From: Voacanga thouarsii
Lineage: Eukaryota; Streptophyta; Magnoliopsida; Gentianales; Apocynaceae
Assembly: GCA_026120185.1 (NCBI GenBank)
Contig: JANUWF010002285.1
Span: 1,860,001 to 1,924,000 of the forward strand
Length of the DNA stretch: 64,000 bases
Reading direction: 5' to 3'
The translations under genes were made by a program, and so were the position numbers. Positions 44,233-56,596 of the stretch are shown here, piece by piece; the first letter of the stretch is position 1; the number at the start of each line of letters is the position of its first letter. The notes beneath the pieces were generated by a model. That model was not told the origin of the DNA, searched no databases, and worked only from the letters and a program-made list of their open reading frames with translations.

Positions 44233-46574
44233 TGTAACACCCCGCTTCCTAGGCCCAACAGGGCCGGGGATGTCGCCCCATTCAAAGGACAAGGGGTCTT
44301 TATAACTAGGTCACACAATCAAAATAATAGAATAAAAATAATACTTTAAACTTAAAACTTATTACAATCCAAGAATTCAAAAACAAATCAGGAATAAAAT
44401 TATTTACTCTCAACTCCCAAAGCACTACACAAAAATGAATAACCAAATCTCTTCCAAGGCAGACAACACTAGCTACTCATCCCCACAGGAGGATCGACCT
44501 GAAATCATGGTAAAAAGGATGATGAGATAAAAATCTTAGTAAGTCCGTATGTACTTTGAGTATCCGGTGAAAATAGTTCGTGGATGCAAAGTGTAAGAAT
44601 CTTATAAGGAAAATATTGGCAAGCAATAAATAATGTTCAAAAGCAAGAGTGGCATTTTAGCTTTTCCAACCATACAGGTACAATAAAATCAACCACTCAA
44701 AAAGGTGGTCATGGGTTACCACACGTTGGGCCCCATGTCCACATGATCAGTATGCCACACGTTGGGTATACAGCCGGTCAAACTGCCACACTTTGTGCAG
44801 ACTGACAAAAAGGTAGGTGGGTAAGATTCTTCTCCTTCTCTACACCCAAACAAAATCGGTTGTCCACTCTGGCAACACACAGTCCACATGACTAAAAACT
44901 GCTAGCTCGGACCGGCATGACTAAGTAGTACTGATGTTTCTCTAAGTTGATTTTATCTTCTGGAGGTGAACTCCTGCCAGAAGACTCATTCCTGTTCTTT
45001 AAAACTAGTACTACTAGCCTACCCTTATTGAGTACTCAACGTAGATCATCCCACTTGGGAGAAAACTGATAAACCATAACTTTACTTGAAAATGGCAATC
45101 AAGGATTTCCAAAGTCTTTGTCAAAATTAGTTTTAGAAACAGTTTAGTGTTTGAATAAAATTGCTTGTTAATTTTCAAATAATTGGTTTGATAGAAACAA
45201 AAAAGGAACAGTCCCTAACTGCCTTTACCAAATCAGTGTTAACAAACTTCGGGTTTAGCTTGCCATAATAACTTTTTGCAACATACAAGTTTTATACAGG
45301 AGCTTACCTAATCCTTTCTCAAAATAAAGGTCTCCAACAGCTGACCTAACCCCACTCGGGGTAAATAAAGCCATAATTAAACTCAAGCCAAGATTCACCT
45401 TTACAAATAATTCTAGCTTAACTTACTGCAACCATGATCCTAGTGTCCTAAGCTTAAGGCCAAATAATAAATAAACGGGTTTATAAGCTAATTCTATTTT
45501 GATATTAAAATAATTAGGGTTTTGGGAAATAGGTACTAATAAGTTGAAGGTTTAAATTTTGCTAAGAATGAATTAGAGTTTATTTGATGAAGAGTCCCAG
45601 GTGGTATTATGTAAAATAATGATTTGTTAATAATTAATTGTTAGAAAATAATTGATAACTAAAACTAGTTGAAAAATAAAATTTAATGGGTCTTGATTGA
45701 AAGATAATAAATAAATTTTAATAGTATTGATGAATACAAGACCTACAAAATTAATATTTTACTTATTATGATTATTTATATAAAAGGATTTATTTGATAT
45801 TATTATTATTATATATAATATCTATATATTTTAATTCTGTAATAAAAGATATCATTTATTTGACTAAAATATCCTTATTTTATATATAATAATCCAAATC
45901 CACCCTTCCCGGGGGTTTTCGAAATTTACTAGCAAAAATTATAATATTAATCATTTTATTGATGAAATAAAATTAGTTTAGAGACAACTAGATCATGATC
46001 GTATTTCCATTGCTAATCACAATCATGAACATACACTCCACTTCAATTCATAAAATTATCCAAATCATGAATAAAAGCGTAGACCTAAATTTACGAAGAC
46101 ATGATCCAACCTCTACCAATATAAACATATTCATGGCTTCAACAATCATACATGAACATAAACCCTATTCGCCAAAGGTGACAGAATCTCTAACATGCTT
46201 GATTACATATACCACTCACGACATGGAGACATGCATTAAACACTAAAAACACTATATAATCAACCAAGACAATTAACTCATACATCAATCCCATCTCCAT
46301 CATATACACACATTTATTCATGCTTCAATCTCAACTCATTACAACAATACATGCTCAAATCCTAATCATAATCAATCTTCTTCCAATATCATCCTAGAGA
46401 CATGAATTAACAATTTAAAGAGAGGGTTGAAGAGGCTTACTTGCTTGATGAGTACCATGGAGAAGTTTCTAATGGATCTCAACTCTTTGGAAACTAGATC
46501 CGTCCAAGAGAGATGAAGAAAACATGGTCATTGTTGAAGGAATCATTCGATCAAGAGAGAGAAAGAGCATTCGG

Positions 46575-46577
<3 letters not shown>

Positions 46578-46610
<33 letters not shown>
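46578..46610. repeat. (GA)n microsatellite in G2
   Basis: A 33-bp AG run at the same place as in G1. Confidence 0.95.
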
Positions 46611-46613
<3 letters not shown>

Positions 46614-48233
46614 AGAGAGTCCATTAGTATGATTTTACACATATATATTCATTAGAGGTTGAAGATTAATGAAGATGAAGTTGATTAAACAAGCTTACCA
46701 TGAAGGTGTTCTTGAGCCTTCATAAAAATACTGGTTTTCGATCCTAGAGAGAGAGTTGGATTTTGGAGTTTGATGTCAAAAGTGGTAGGAATTGATTCAC
46801 GAAAATGAGTAGGTGAAATCTGGAAGTTTTTTGAAGAAGATTGATGTGGTGGCCTTAGGCGAGGGAAAGTGAGTAGGTGTTCTTAGTGTTCTAGGTGTTC
46901 TTGAAGGTTGAAGAGAATAGAGAGGATTTGATTGAAGCTGGCTAAAATTCTGTGGGATTGGAGTGGCTGAATTGTTTGAGGGGTTTTGGCAATTGAATTT
47001 CTGGTTTGATAGGAAAAGGAAAGGCTGGTTGTTTGAAATCCTAAAAGAATATTTTAGGAGATCAAATTTGGAAACAAAATATGGCAAGAAAATCTTTTAT
47101 CAGTGGAGAGCTTTTTGGAAGCTGTAATGGCCGACAGTTGGCTAGGGATTTTACTGGAATGGAAGCTATTTGAAGAAGCTTAATGGTGGCCAAAAAGAGG
47201 GCGTACAATGGTGATGGAATGTTTGGTTGTTTAAGGGACGTTTTATGGAAATTTACTAAACATATTTGCTGAAATTTTGGTCTTCAATCAATAGCTTGAT
47301 TGGAGTAATTGTTGTTGATATTTTAGGGGCAGCCATGACTGGTTTTTTGAGTAGAAAGTTGGGGAAGATGATGGAGCTCAGTTCATGGTTGTTCAAAAGA
47401 AGTTTGTACATAAAAATGGTGGAGTTTCGGTCAGGGCTGAAGATGGTGAAAGGCTGGAAAATTTCCTGTAAGAATTTCACTAGCTGCTTGAAATTTGCTG
47501 CCATTTTCCAGCTGACTTGCAAATGATTTGAAGGGGTATTTAGAGATCTTTAAAGGATAGTTCCTAGCCTTCTTTATGGTGGAAAAACGTGGCTAAGGTG
47601 CTGGTGAAAACCTGGGAGAAAACAGCTTGGTTCAAGCTCACCAAAGCTGCGAATTTGCCCAGAACATTATCTAGTTTGCACAACATTTGTGCAGCCCGAA
47701 TTTGGCCATAAAATTTCTGGTTTCAAGCTGGTCAAGAGGGCTATTTTTCTGGCAGCATATGGGAGGGAATGATGGCTGAAAATTTTGACACCTTGAATGC
47801 ACAAGAAGCTGGAAAAATTCCAAATTACTTCATGGAGAAAATGAACATAGCTAAAGTGGAGTTTTGAAGGTTCAACAATGGAGTTTAATCTCTTGGGATC
47901 CTTTCCCAACTCCTACCTATTTTCAGTCCATAAGATGTTTTACACTTAGACATTTTTGAACGTTTAAAGCCACAACACTTTTCTGAAATTTTCTGGAATG
48001 AAATTAGCTAGAACAAATTAACCAACCTAATGAATTGAGAAGTAGGAAAAACTAAGAATCAAGAAGGGTATGAATTCCCTTGGAAGTTTTTGTAGGGCAT
48101 AAGAGTAGGATTAGGATACTCCTATCATGTCTCCCCAAGGACAACACCTCTACTCTTCCCTAAAGCATACAAAGCCGAAAATATAGCCTTCTCAAACAAA
48201 AATAAAATTTAATCATGCTAAAGCTCCAATGAT

Positions 48234-48298
48234 GGAATTTGAACCCAAGACCTCAAGTATTAATTCCAAAGCTCTGACCACAACACCACAACAACTCT
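48234..48298 (-). repeat. tRNA-like (SINE-head-like) segment in G2
   Basis: Minus strand: box-B-like GGTTCAAATTCC (48234-48245) lies downstream of a box-A-like GTTGTGGTCAGAG; the counterpart is at 36528 in G1. Box B is better kept here, box A better in G1. Confidence 0.45.
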
Positions 48299-48541
48299 TG
48301 TTCTTATTTTCTCTCCCAAATATTTTTCGTATTTAATCCTCAAGCTATCTCCCTATTTTCACCTCAAGCAAAAATTACAATTTTGCCTTTCTTACTCAAT
48401 AAACATAATTAAGCCCTCGAGACTATACAACACAAATCCAAAGCACATAAAATCATATAAAAATATATTTAAACATACAATAAAATATGATATGTATCCC
48501 AACCCTCTTACTCGAAGGTTGGTTTCAACTGGGGTTTCACA

Positions 48542-49580
48542 TATTTGATTATGAATCATATGGCACATGTGAGTCTTGTTTACTTGGTAAAAAGGCTAAA
48601 ACTCTTTTTTTTTTTTTTTTTTTGGAAAAGGAGAAAGGGCTAAAGAGTCATTAGCTCTTATACATTTTGATGTATGTGACCCAATATCTATACAATCAAG
48701 CGGTGGTTATCACTATTTCATAACCTTTATCAATGATTATTCATGATATGGGTATTTATATTTAATGAAATACAAAGCTGAATTTTTTGAAAAGTTCAAA
48801 GACTTCAAGAATGAAGTAGAGAAACAACTTCAGAAAAGTATTAAGACTCTAAGATCTATCTGAGAAGATAAATATTTGAGCCAAGAGTTTCAAGATTATC
48901 TTAGAGATAATGGGGTTTTTCTCAATGGACTCCACCGCATATGCCTCAACATAATGGTGTATTTAAGTGAAGGAATCAATCCCTTTTATATATGGTACGA
49001 ACCATGATGGCTTCTGCAGAGTTACTAATTTCATTTTGCGGGTACATACTAGAGACTTCTGTTTATGTTCTAAATAGAGTTTCATCAAAAAATGGTTGAT
49101 ACTACCCCATTTGAGATGTTTTTTGGTAAGAAACTAAGGTTATGTCACTTAAAAGTATGGGGTTGCTCTGCTTTTGTCAAAAGGCCACAGTTAGATAAAT
49201 TTGACAGTAAGTCTGACAAGTGTTTATTTGTGAGTTATTCAAAAGAATCTTTTAGATATTACTTCTATCTCTCTTTCAAAAATAAAGTGTTTGTTTCGAA
49301 AATTGTTGTCTTCCTAGAGAAGGACCACAAGCTTAAAAGGTACAACGGGAATAAGACTGAACTTACTGAAGTTCAAGAAGAACAAACAAGCAAAGATCAA
49401 CCTTCTGATCCCATATCTATTGAGAGAATAGATGTACTTTCAAATGCACAAGAACCTCGTAGGTCGAGTACGATGCATGTGGCACCTAAGAGATATGAAT
49501 TTCTCATTAGTAACCATAATGACGTATTGCTTATAGATGATGATGAGCCTACTACTTACAAAGAAGTTTTGAATAGTTCA
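48542..49580 (+). pseudogene. Integrase of K
   Basis: After G2: FDYESYGTCESCLLGKKAKT, a 19-T run (48605-48623) that breaks the frame, then IHFDVC (first Asp kept), GYHYFITFIND, KSIKTLRS followed by stops where SDRGGEY is expected. The GVSERRN motif carrying the catalytic Glu reads VFK-stop-RN. The 49092-49583 frame is intact: DTTPFEMFFGKKLRLCHLKV, WGCSAFVKRPQLDKFDSKSD, KCLFVSYSKESFRYYFYLS, then the linker to RT. Inactive. Confidence 0.8.
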
Positions 49581-49951
49581 TAATCTACAAATGGCTTGAA
49601 GCCATTAAATCAGAGATGGATTTTATGTATGACAACCAAGCATTGACTCTAGTTAATCCACCCAAAGGAATTAAACATATTGGGTGTAAATGGATTTTCA
49701 AGAAGAAAAATAAACATAGATGGTAACTTAGTTAACTATAAAGTACGACTGCTGGCTAAGGGTTATCGTCAATAGCATGGTATGGATTATGATGAAACTT
49801 TCTCACCAATTACCATGCTGAAATCTATCAGCATACTCCTAGTCATTGCAACTCATTATGATTATGAGATATGGCAAATAGATATGGAAACAACTTTCCT
49901 AAATGGAAACCTGACTGAGGAAGTGTATATAACACAACTCGACGGTTTTAC
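49581..49951 (+). pseudogene. Reverse transcriptase of K, N-terminal part
   Basis: Fragments INIDGNLVNYKVRLLAKGYR then a stop, HGMDYDETFSPITMLKSISI, YDYEIWQIDMETTFLNGNLT, EEVYITQLDGFT. The usual Asp of the first RT motif (MDVKTAFLNG) is kept as IDMETTFLNG. Element L is inserted after GGTTTTAC at 49951; reading resumes at 58356. Confidence 0.8.
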
Positions 49952-51496
49952 TGTTAGTGTTGTGCCCTGGAGGCAATCACTTGTACATTGTATATGACAC
50001 ATTTTATTTTAATAAAAGACACTATTTATCTTACAGTTTCTTTTGTTTACTTTAAGTAGTATAACTGTTCGATAAAGTCCATAGTACAACACTGTATTAA
50101 GGAAATCATGATAATGATCATGATATGGGATTCCTACTATACTGTATGGTGTTAGTACTTAAATTGTCCATAGTCATAGTATTAATGAAACAGGACATCA
50201 TTAATATGTTAAGACTAGCATGTGTTGTTAGACTTCCTGATTTGATCAGGTGGTGGTTCTCATATCCGTAAGTATTGACATACTTAAAGTTAACACATGG
50301 ATGCTTGTTAATAGAACAAGTTCATTGGATGACCTAGCTTTGAGATAATCACATGGATAACTATTTAGTGCCAATGATATAATCTGAATATAGCAAACGT
50401 ACAAGTATCTTTAGACTTAAGATCTCCAAGGTACTTTGTTTGCTGAGCATTGTACTTTGATTCCAACCTCCGGAGCTCGATTGAGGGCTGCCTATAGGAT
50501 GGATATTGGGTACATTGTGAGGTAAATGAAAGTAGTTGAGAGGGTCAATAAAGGATTCACCACTCCTAATAGTAGGGGCGAATATCTCACGGCCACTTGT
50601 AGGAATTACTACTCGAAAGTCCTTGGCCAAGGCAATTGTGTATTGAAAATAGTTCCAATTGATATACGTCTACAGTAGTGGGTTCCAGGTACAAGTACTA
50701 TTATATTCGGGCCAGAATTATTTCTGGAAGGAGTTGGCACTAATTTCGTACTCCAAACCGAATGAGATATTGTATTGTGAAAGGAGTTAATTGCACTGAA
50801 GTTTGTTAGTGAAGGGTTCATGTTAAGCCATTTGACTTCCTGGACTCTTGGGTGGTCATGATGTGTTGCTAGATACCGCTCATGATCTGGGAATATGGGT
50901 TTATTAATTGATGATTTAATAAACCAATCCTGACTAGAATTAATAGGACTAATTCTAATTAATTATGAATTATTAATCTCAAAGACGTATGGATTAATTC
51001 ATGTTCGCTACCAATTGACTAGGAAAACTAATAGGTCACAAACAATAGAGGATTATATACTCAAAATGTTATTTGATAACATATTGAGGTTTGGATCAAT
51101 AAACACACAAAACAACAGCCACAAACATTCTCTCTTCTCTCTATCTCTCTCGATTTGATCTTGATAAAAAAACCCTAGTTGCCATTTTTTTTTCTACTAG
51201 CACAGGAAATTTTAGTGCTTGAGTGTACCCTCTGTGTGGATTACTGTTAGAGATAATCACACACTGTGATTATAGAGGTTAGACGTTCAACTCACGTAGA
51301 GGTTGATCACGAGGATTGCTGGATCGTGCCTCAACTTGAAGAAGAAATTTTTTGTTCTTCGGACGATCACCCAAAGGTAAAGCTATTACCTTTACTCTCT
51401 TTATGTCTTGTTTTCCACACATAGAAAGGTCCTATGAGGGTATCTCATTTGATTTTCCACTTCGCCATATACAATACGAGCCAAAGATACCCAACA
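49952..51496 (+). mobile_element. 5' LTR of L
   Basis: 1545 bp, starts TGTTAGTGTTGTGCCC, ends GATACCCAACA. It keeps a segment of about 180 bp (after GTACATTGTGAG near 50521) that is deleted in the 3' LTR. Confidence 0.92.
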
Positions 51497-51497
51497 G

Positions 51498-51510
51498 TGG
51501 TATCAGAGCC
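51498..51510 (+). other. Primer-binding site of L
   Basis: TGGTATCAGAGCC, intact initiator tRNA-Met type, one base after the LTR. Confidence 0.92.
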
Positions 51511-53234
51511 ATGCTATGTGTGGTCTACGGACATTATTTTGGCATGAAAAACTGTTTCGTGTTTGTCTTTGTTTACTGTGAAAATCGTTTTCACTCGAGT
51601 CGAAATCATTTCGATCATTATGGATTGGGTCCATAGCACAATATGATTGTGTAAAAGTTACAGCATATTTCGATAAGATGCTTTCTTTGGTGCTGAAAAT
51701 TTCTCCAGGAAAAATGTTTTCTTGCAACATGGATGTTGCCCTCCGTTTCATCTTAATTTTCCATTTTGATTTTCTTTAAACTAACAAATTAGTTGTTGTT
51801 TAGAGCTTCAAAATAGAAAATACTATTGAGAATTGTTCTCACTGAAAATTTGCAGAAGAAGAAAGCACCAGAAATTGTTTCTTGAATTTTTTGAAAAATC
51901 GCTGTCATTGTTTCAGAACACAGGTGGCGTCAGCCCAGGCCTCCCAGCCGGTGCCGGTGCCAGCTTCCAAACCGGTGCCGATTTTGCTCTGTTTGCGACT
52001 TCCAGGTGTTTAAAAAAAAAAAAATCTGCAATAGAATTTTGAAAGGAAAAAATCTCATTTGATGAGAAACAGGACCGAAAAGCATTTTCTCAAAATTAGT
52101 TTTGAGACAAATAATTTTGTTTTTCAAAATAACGATTTTGAAAATATAAAATTAGTGTATCTTTCTAAAATGGTGATTTTATAATTTGTTTTGTCTTTCC
52201 AAAATAGTGATTTTGGAATGATAAAAGTATATGTTTATTTTGTTTAAGCATAGTCAATGGCATGGTGGATGGTTATGGACTAAAACCAATTATATCTGTT
52301 TATACATTTTACAGTTTTGGTTTTTATGAAATAGGGCCTGCGTGTCCTATCTTCTCTATAATTCTTTTTTAATTCTCTTCACATCTAATTCCCCTCGAAT
52401 GTAACTCAAGGTTTTCTCTCTTTAGGAAATTATGTAATTAGTTTACATAGGTTAGACAGGAGTAGAATTATTCTATTCTGAAGATGGCGACCAAAACAAC
52501 GCTAGAAGATAAGACCTTCTACTTAAATCATGCATGAACACATAGGGTTAACTATATTAATTTATTTTATGGCTCAAAGAAATTAATTTAGGAAAAATCC
52601 ATAACCAAACCACGTAATCGCTTTATTACCATGATTACCAATTATGTGATTTATTGATTATTATGCATGTCATTCAACGAAATCACTAAAAGGAACAAAT
52701 CCCTCACTTAATATTAAACCTAATTCCTTTCGTTAATATAGTAAGATCGAGAGTCCTTTTTCGAGACCAGGTTGTTGGGCAAACCCAAGCCTACTTGACA
52801 TTGGGCATGTTCAAGCTATGGAATTACATTCTTGATTAATGGGTCGGGTTTAACTAAATTCTTTATCCCAGTTGGGCAAACTTAAGCATAAAGAAATTTA
52901 GAGGAAAAGTCGGGGTAGCCCAAAAGACTTTAAGATTAAAAGCTATTAATCACCCAATGATTCGGTAGTTACATACGATATAATTGGTATTGGATACCTA
53001 CCAATGAACTCAAATGTGGCTTTTTGGGCAAACCCAAGGTTATTCTTGAGGAATTTTGATACCGGTCTACTAGGAAAGCTTCAAACGGGCTTTCCCGAAT
53101 CAGTAGTGGGGGCTATTGGTTTGAGTAAAATAGTGGAGTAAAAATGTGCTTAATTAAAGTCCTAATTATCTGCATATCATGTGCATATACAAGTAGCTAA
53201 TGCTCTCTATTTTTACATCTAGGTCACTTGCATC
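51511..53234 (+). mobile_element. 5' leader of L
   Basis: 1.7 kb, non-coding, parallel to the K leader. GC-rich block near 51925-51985 with CCGGTGCCGGTGCC words; a GAAATTAATTTAGG-type block near 52560; an ACCAGGTTGTTGGGC block near 52767. Open frames here are not supported. Confidence 0.65.
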
Positions 53235-54060
53235 ATGTTAATAAACCTAAACTTACATAGCATCTTGGAAACCAACAAGTTAACTGAATCAAACTATCTC
53301 AACTGGTATAGAAATTTAAGAATCGTTCTTAAATCGAAAAAGTTGCTCTGCGTGCTAGATGCTCTTATTCCACCACCACCAGCCCAAGATGCTCATGCTG
53401 ATGAGCATGCTATCCACAAGAAGCACAAGGAGGATAGTGATATAACATAATGTATTATGCTGGTATCCATGACTACTGAGTTGCAAAAACAACACGAGCA
53501 TATGGATGCTTAATTGATCATTTTATATCTTCGAGAGCTATTTGACGCCCAAGTCAGAACTGAGAGATATGAGATCTTGGAGCAACTATTTCGTTGCAAT
53601 ATGGCAGAGGATTCTTCTGTGGCCACTCATAGGCTGAAGATGCTAGGCTTAATAGAAAAGCTTGGATCTCTCGGCTTTGCAATGGATCATGACTTAAGTG
53701 TTAACTTAATTCTACAGTCTTTGCCTAATAGTTTCTCACAATTTGTGATTAACTATCAGATGAACAAGATTGAGTCCACCATTCCTGAGTTGATCAAATT
53801 TCTCAAAACTACGAAGTCCTCCATGAAGAAGGATTCCAATGCAGTTTTAATGGTAAAATCTTCCTATTCTAAGAAGAAAGTTCAAAGAAGAAGAAGAAGA
53901 CTCCCATGAAGCCCAAAGGTGGTGTGAACAAGAAGGACGCAGCTACTAAGGGCCCATGCCATCATTGTGGCAAGATGGGCCATTGGAGACACAACTGCAA
54001 AGCCTACTTGGAGACCATTAAGGACAAGAAGTAGAAGGAAAAGCTTACAAGCACTTCTAC
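53235..54060 (+). pseudogene. gag of L
   Basis: The start is chosen at MLINLNLHSILETNKL because this opening, followed by SNYLNWYRNLRIVLK, is conserved in Copia gag of this group. The gag domain (RYEILEQLFRCNMAEDSSVA, then THRLKMLGLIEKLGSLGF) is nearly complete, with in-frame stops at 53448-53450 and near 53512. A frameshift in an AGA-rich run near 53890 moves reading into the pol frame. There the zinc knuckle CHHCGKMGHWRHNC (53957-53998) is fully intact. It would bind element RNA in virus-like particles. Confidence 0.85.
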
Positions 54061-54600
54061 TTCTTCTCCACGTATGTTTATGATTGAGATAAATATTGCC
54101 TTTAGAAATGAGATATGGGTATTAGATACTGGATGTGGATCTCATTTGTGCAATAACTTGCAAGGGCTAAAGAGCAGTAGAAGGCCAGAGAAAGGCGATG
54201 TGGACCTACGTACTACAAATGGGGTAAAGGCTGCTGCACTTGTTGCGGGGACATACGAGCTAAACCTGCCTTCAGGATTAATTCTAGAACTGCAAAACTA
54301 TTATTATCTACCAATTTTAATGAAAAATTTTATCTCAGTTGCGTGTTTAAACTTATGTGGATTTCATTTAATATTTAAGAATAAATGTTGTTCTTTTTCT
54401 TTGAATGATATTCACTATGGTTCAGCAACTTTGGTTAATGGTTTATATGTTCTAGACTTGGATAATCCAGTTCTTAATATAAATAATAAGAAACCTAAAA
54501 TGGATAAGTCTAACACCTCTTACTTATGGTATTGTCGTTTGGGCCATGTAAACGAAAATCGTGTTTCTAAGTTATACAAGCTTGGTGACTTAGGGTCATT
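54061..54600 (+). pseudogene. Protease and pre-integrase region of L
   Basis: Frame open from 54074. IWVLDTGCGSHLCNNLQGL carries an intact D-T-G (54125-54133). Then come LNLPSGLILELQNYYYLPI and SYLWYCRLGHVNENRVSKLY, the GAG-pre-integrase segment with its H..H part, followed by C..C in CESCLLGK near 54620. The region itself has no stop, but the polyprotein around it does. Confidence 0.85.
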
Positions 54601-55540
54601 TGATTATGAATCATATGGCATATGTGAATCTTGTTTACTAGGAAAAATGACTAAAACTCATTTTTCAGGAAAAGGAGAATGGGCCAAGGAGTTATTAGAA
54701 CTCATATATTCTTATGTATATGGCCCAATGTCAATACAAGCAAAAAGAGGTTACAACTATTTCATAACCTTTATCGATGACTTCTCACGATACGAATATT
54801 TGTATTTAATGAAATACAAATCTAAGGTCTATGAAAGGTTCAAAGACTTCAAGAATGAAATAGGGAAATAACTTGGCAAAAGTATAAAGACTCTAAGATC
54901 TGATCGGGGAGGAGAATACCTGAGCCAAGAGTTTCTGAGTTATCTTAGAGATAATGGAATATTATCTCAATTGACTCCACCACATACACATTGGCATAAC
55001 AGTGTATCTGAGAGAAGGAATCGAACCGTTCTAGACATGGTACGGACCATGATGGCTTCTGCAGACCTACCAAAATCGCTTCAGGGGTATGCACTAGAAA
55101 CTTCTGTTTATATACTAAATAGAGTTCTGACAAAATCGATTGATACTACCCTATTTGAGATGTTCTTTGGTAAGAGACCAAAGTTATCTCACTTGCGAGT
55201 ATGGGGTTATCCTACCTTTGTTAAAAGGCCACAGTCAGACAAACTTGATAGTAAGTCTGACAAATGTTTGTTTGTGGGATATCCAAAAAAATCTTTCAAA
55301 TATTACTTCTATTTACCCTCCAAAAATAAATTGTTTGTTTCGAAGCATGCCGTCTTCTTAGAGAAGGAGCACATGCTTAAAGGGGACAGTCGGAAGATTG
55401 AACTTAGTGAAGTTCATGAAGATCAAACAAACGAGGATCAACCGTTTAACCCCACATCTATTGAGAGAATAGATGAACCTTCTAATACACAAGAATCTCG
55501 CAGATCTAGTAGGATACATGTGGCACCTGAGAGATATTAA
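54601..55540 (+). pseudogene. Integrase of L
   Basis: The catalytic core starts at ELIYSYVYGPMSIQAKRGYN; the first catalytic Asp (usually SDVCGP) is Tyr (54713-54715). SDRGGEYLSQEF (second Asp) and NSVSERRNRTVLDMV (Glu) are kept. C-terminal integrase sequence follows: LFEMFFGKRPKLSHLRVWGY, KCLFVGYPKKSFKYYFYLPS, then a variable hydrophilic linker to RIHVAPERY. In-frame stops lie at 54869-54871 (TAA, CAA expected) and 55538-55540. K's copy kept the first Asp but lost the other two, the opposite pattern. Confidence 0.88.
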
Positions 55541-56596
55541 TTTCTCATTAGTGACCACAATGACGTATTGCTCATAGATGAAGATGAGCCTACTACCTAT
55601 AAGAATGTTCTGAATAGTTTAGAATCTGGCAAATGGCTTGAGGCCATGAAGTCAGAGATGGATTCCATGTACGACAATCAAGTATGGACTTGGGTTGATT
55701 CACCCAAAGAAATTAAACCTATTGGGTGCAAGTGGGTTTTCAAGAAGAAAACAGACATGGATGGTAACTTAGTTACCTAGAATGCACGACTAGTGGCAAA
55801 TGGTTATCGTCAACAACATGGTATTGACAATGATGAAACCTTCTCGCCAGTAACTATGTTAAAATCCATCAGGATACTCCTAGCCATTGCTGCTCATTAT
55901 GATTATGAGATTTGGCATATGGATGTAAAAACAGCTTTCCTAAATGAAAATCTGACTGAGGAAGTGTATATGACACAACCTAAGTATTTCACATACAGTG
56001 ATGGCACAAAGGTATGTAAGCTGCAAAGGTCTATTTATGGACTTAAGCAAGCTTCTAGGAGTTGGAATATCCATTTTGATTAAACAATCAAAGAGTTTGG
56101 TTTTATTCAAAATATAGATGAGCCTTGTGTATACAATAAGGTTAGTGGGAGTGCAATCGTTTTTTTACTGCTTTATGTAGATGACATATTGCTAATAGGA
56201 AACGATATACCTATCTTGCAAATGGTTAAAATTTGGTTGTCCAAAAAATTCTCCATGAAAGACCTTGGAGAAGCAACCTATATTCTTGGAATAAGGATCT
56301 ATAGAGATAGATCTAAAAGGTTGCTTGGTCTTTCACAGTCTACATACATAGATAAAGTGCTAAAGAGGTTTAGCATAGATCAATCCAAAGAGGGATTCTT
56401 ACCCATGTCACATGGTGTAAGCTTTTCAAAGTCGATGTCTCCCAGGACACAAGTTGAAAGGGATCACATGAGTAAGATTCTATATGCCTTGGCAGTTGGA
56501 TCTATCATGTATGCTATGATATGTACTAGGCCCGATGTATCTTGTGCTCTCAGTTTGACGAGCAGAGACCAATCTGACCCTGGTGAGGGTCATTAG
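55541..56596 (+). pseudogene. Reverse transcriptase of L
   Basis: Same frame as integrase. LESGKWLEAMKSEMDSMYDN, IGCKWVFKKKTDMDG, ARLVANGYRQQHGID, MDVKTAFLNENLTEEVYMTQ, VCKLQRSIYGLKQASRSWN, LLYVDDILLIGND with intact YVDD (56174-56185), MKDLGEATYILGIRI. In-frame stops at 55778-55780, 56081-56083 and 56594-56596 (TAG where a Trp codon is expected). The order and wording are those of Copia RT. Confidence 0.9.

Larger units (their letters stand above)
44233..48541 (+). mobile_element. Complete giant LTR-like element G2 (4.3 kb)
   Basis: Starts TGTAACACCCCGC, ends GGGGTTTCACA; matches G1 over its length. It lies in the Copia pre-integrase region: left flank GACTTAGGTT, right flank TATTTGATTATGAATC. 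L's uninterrupted copy reads GACTTAGGGTCATTTGATT, so no target duplication remains. It contains GA microsatellite 46578-46610 and a tRNA-like segment 48234-48298. Open frames such as 45995-46246 and 47266-47526 show no domain. Confidence 0.75.
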
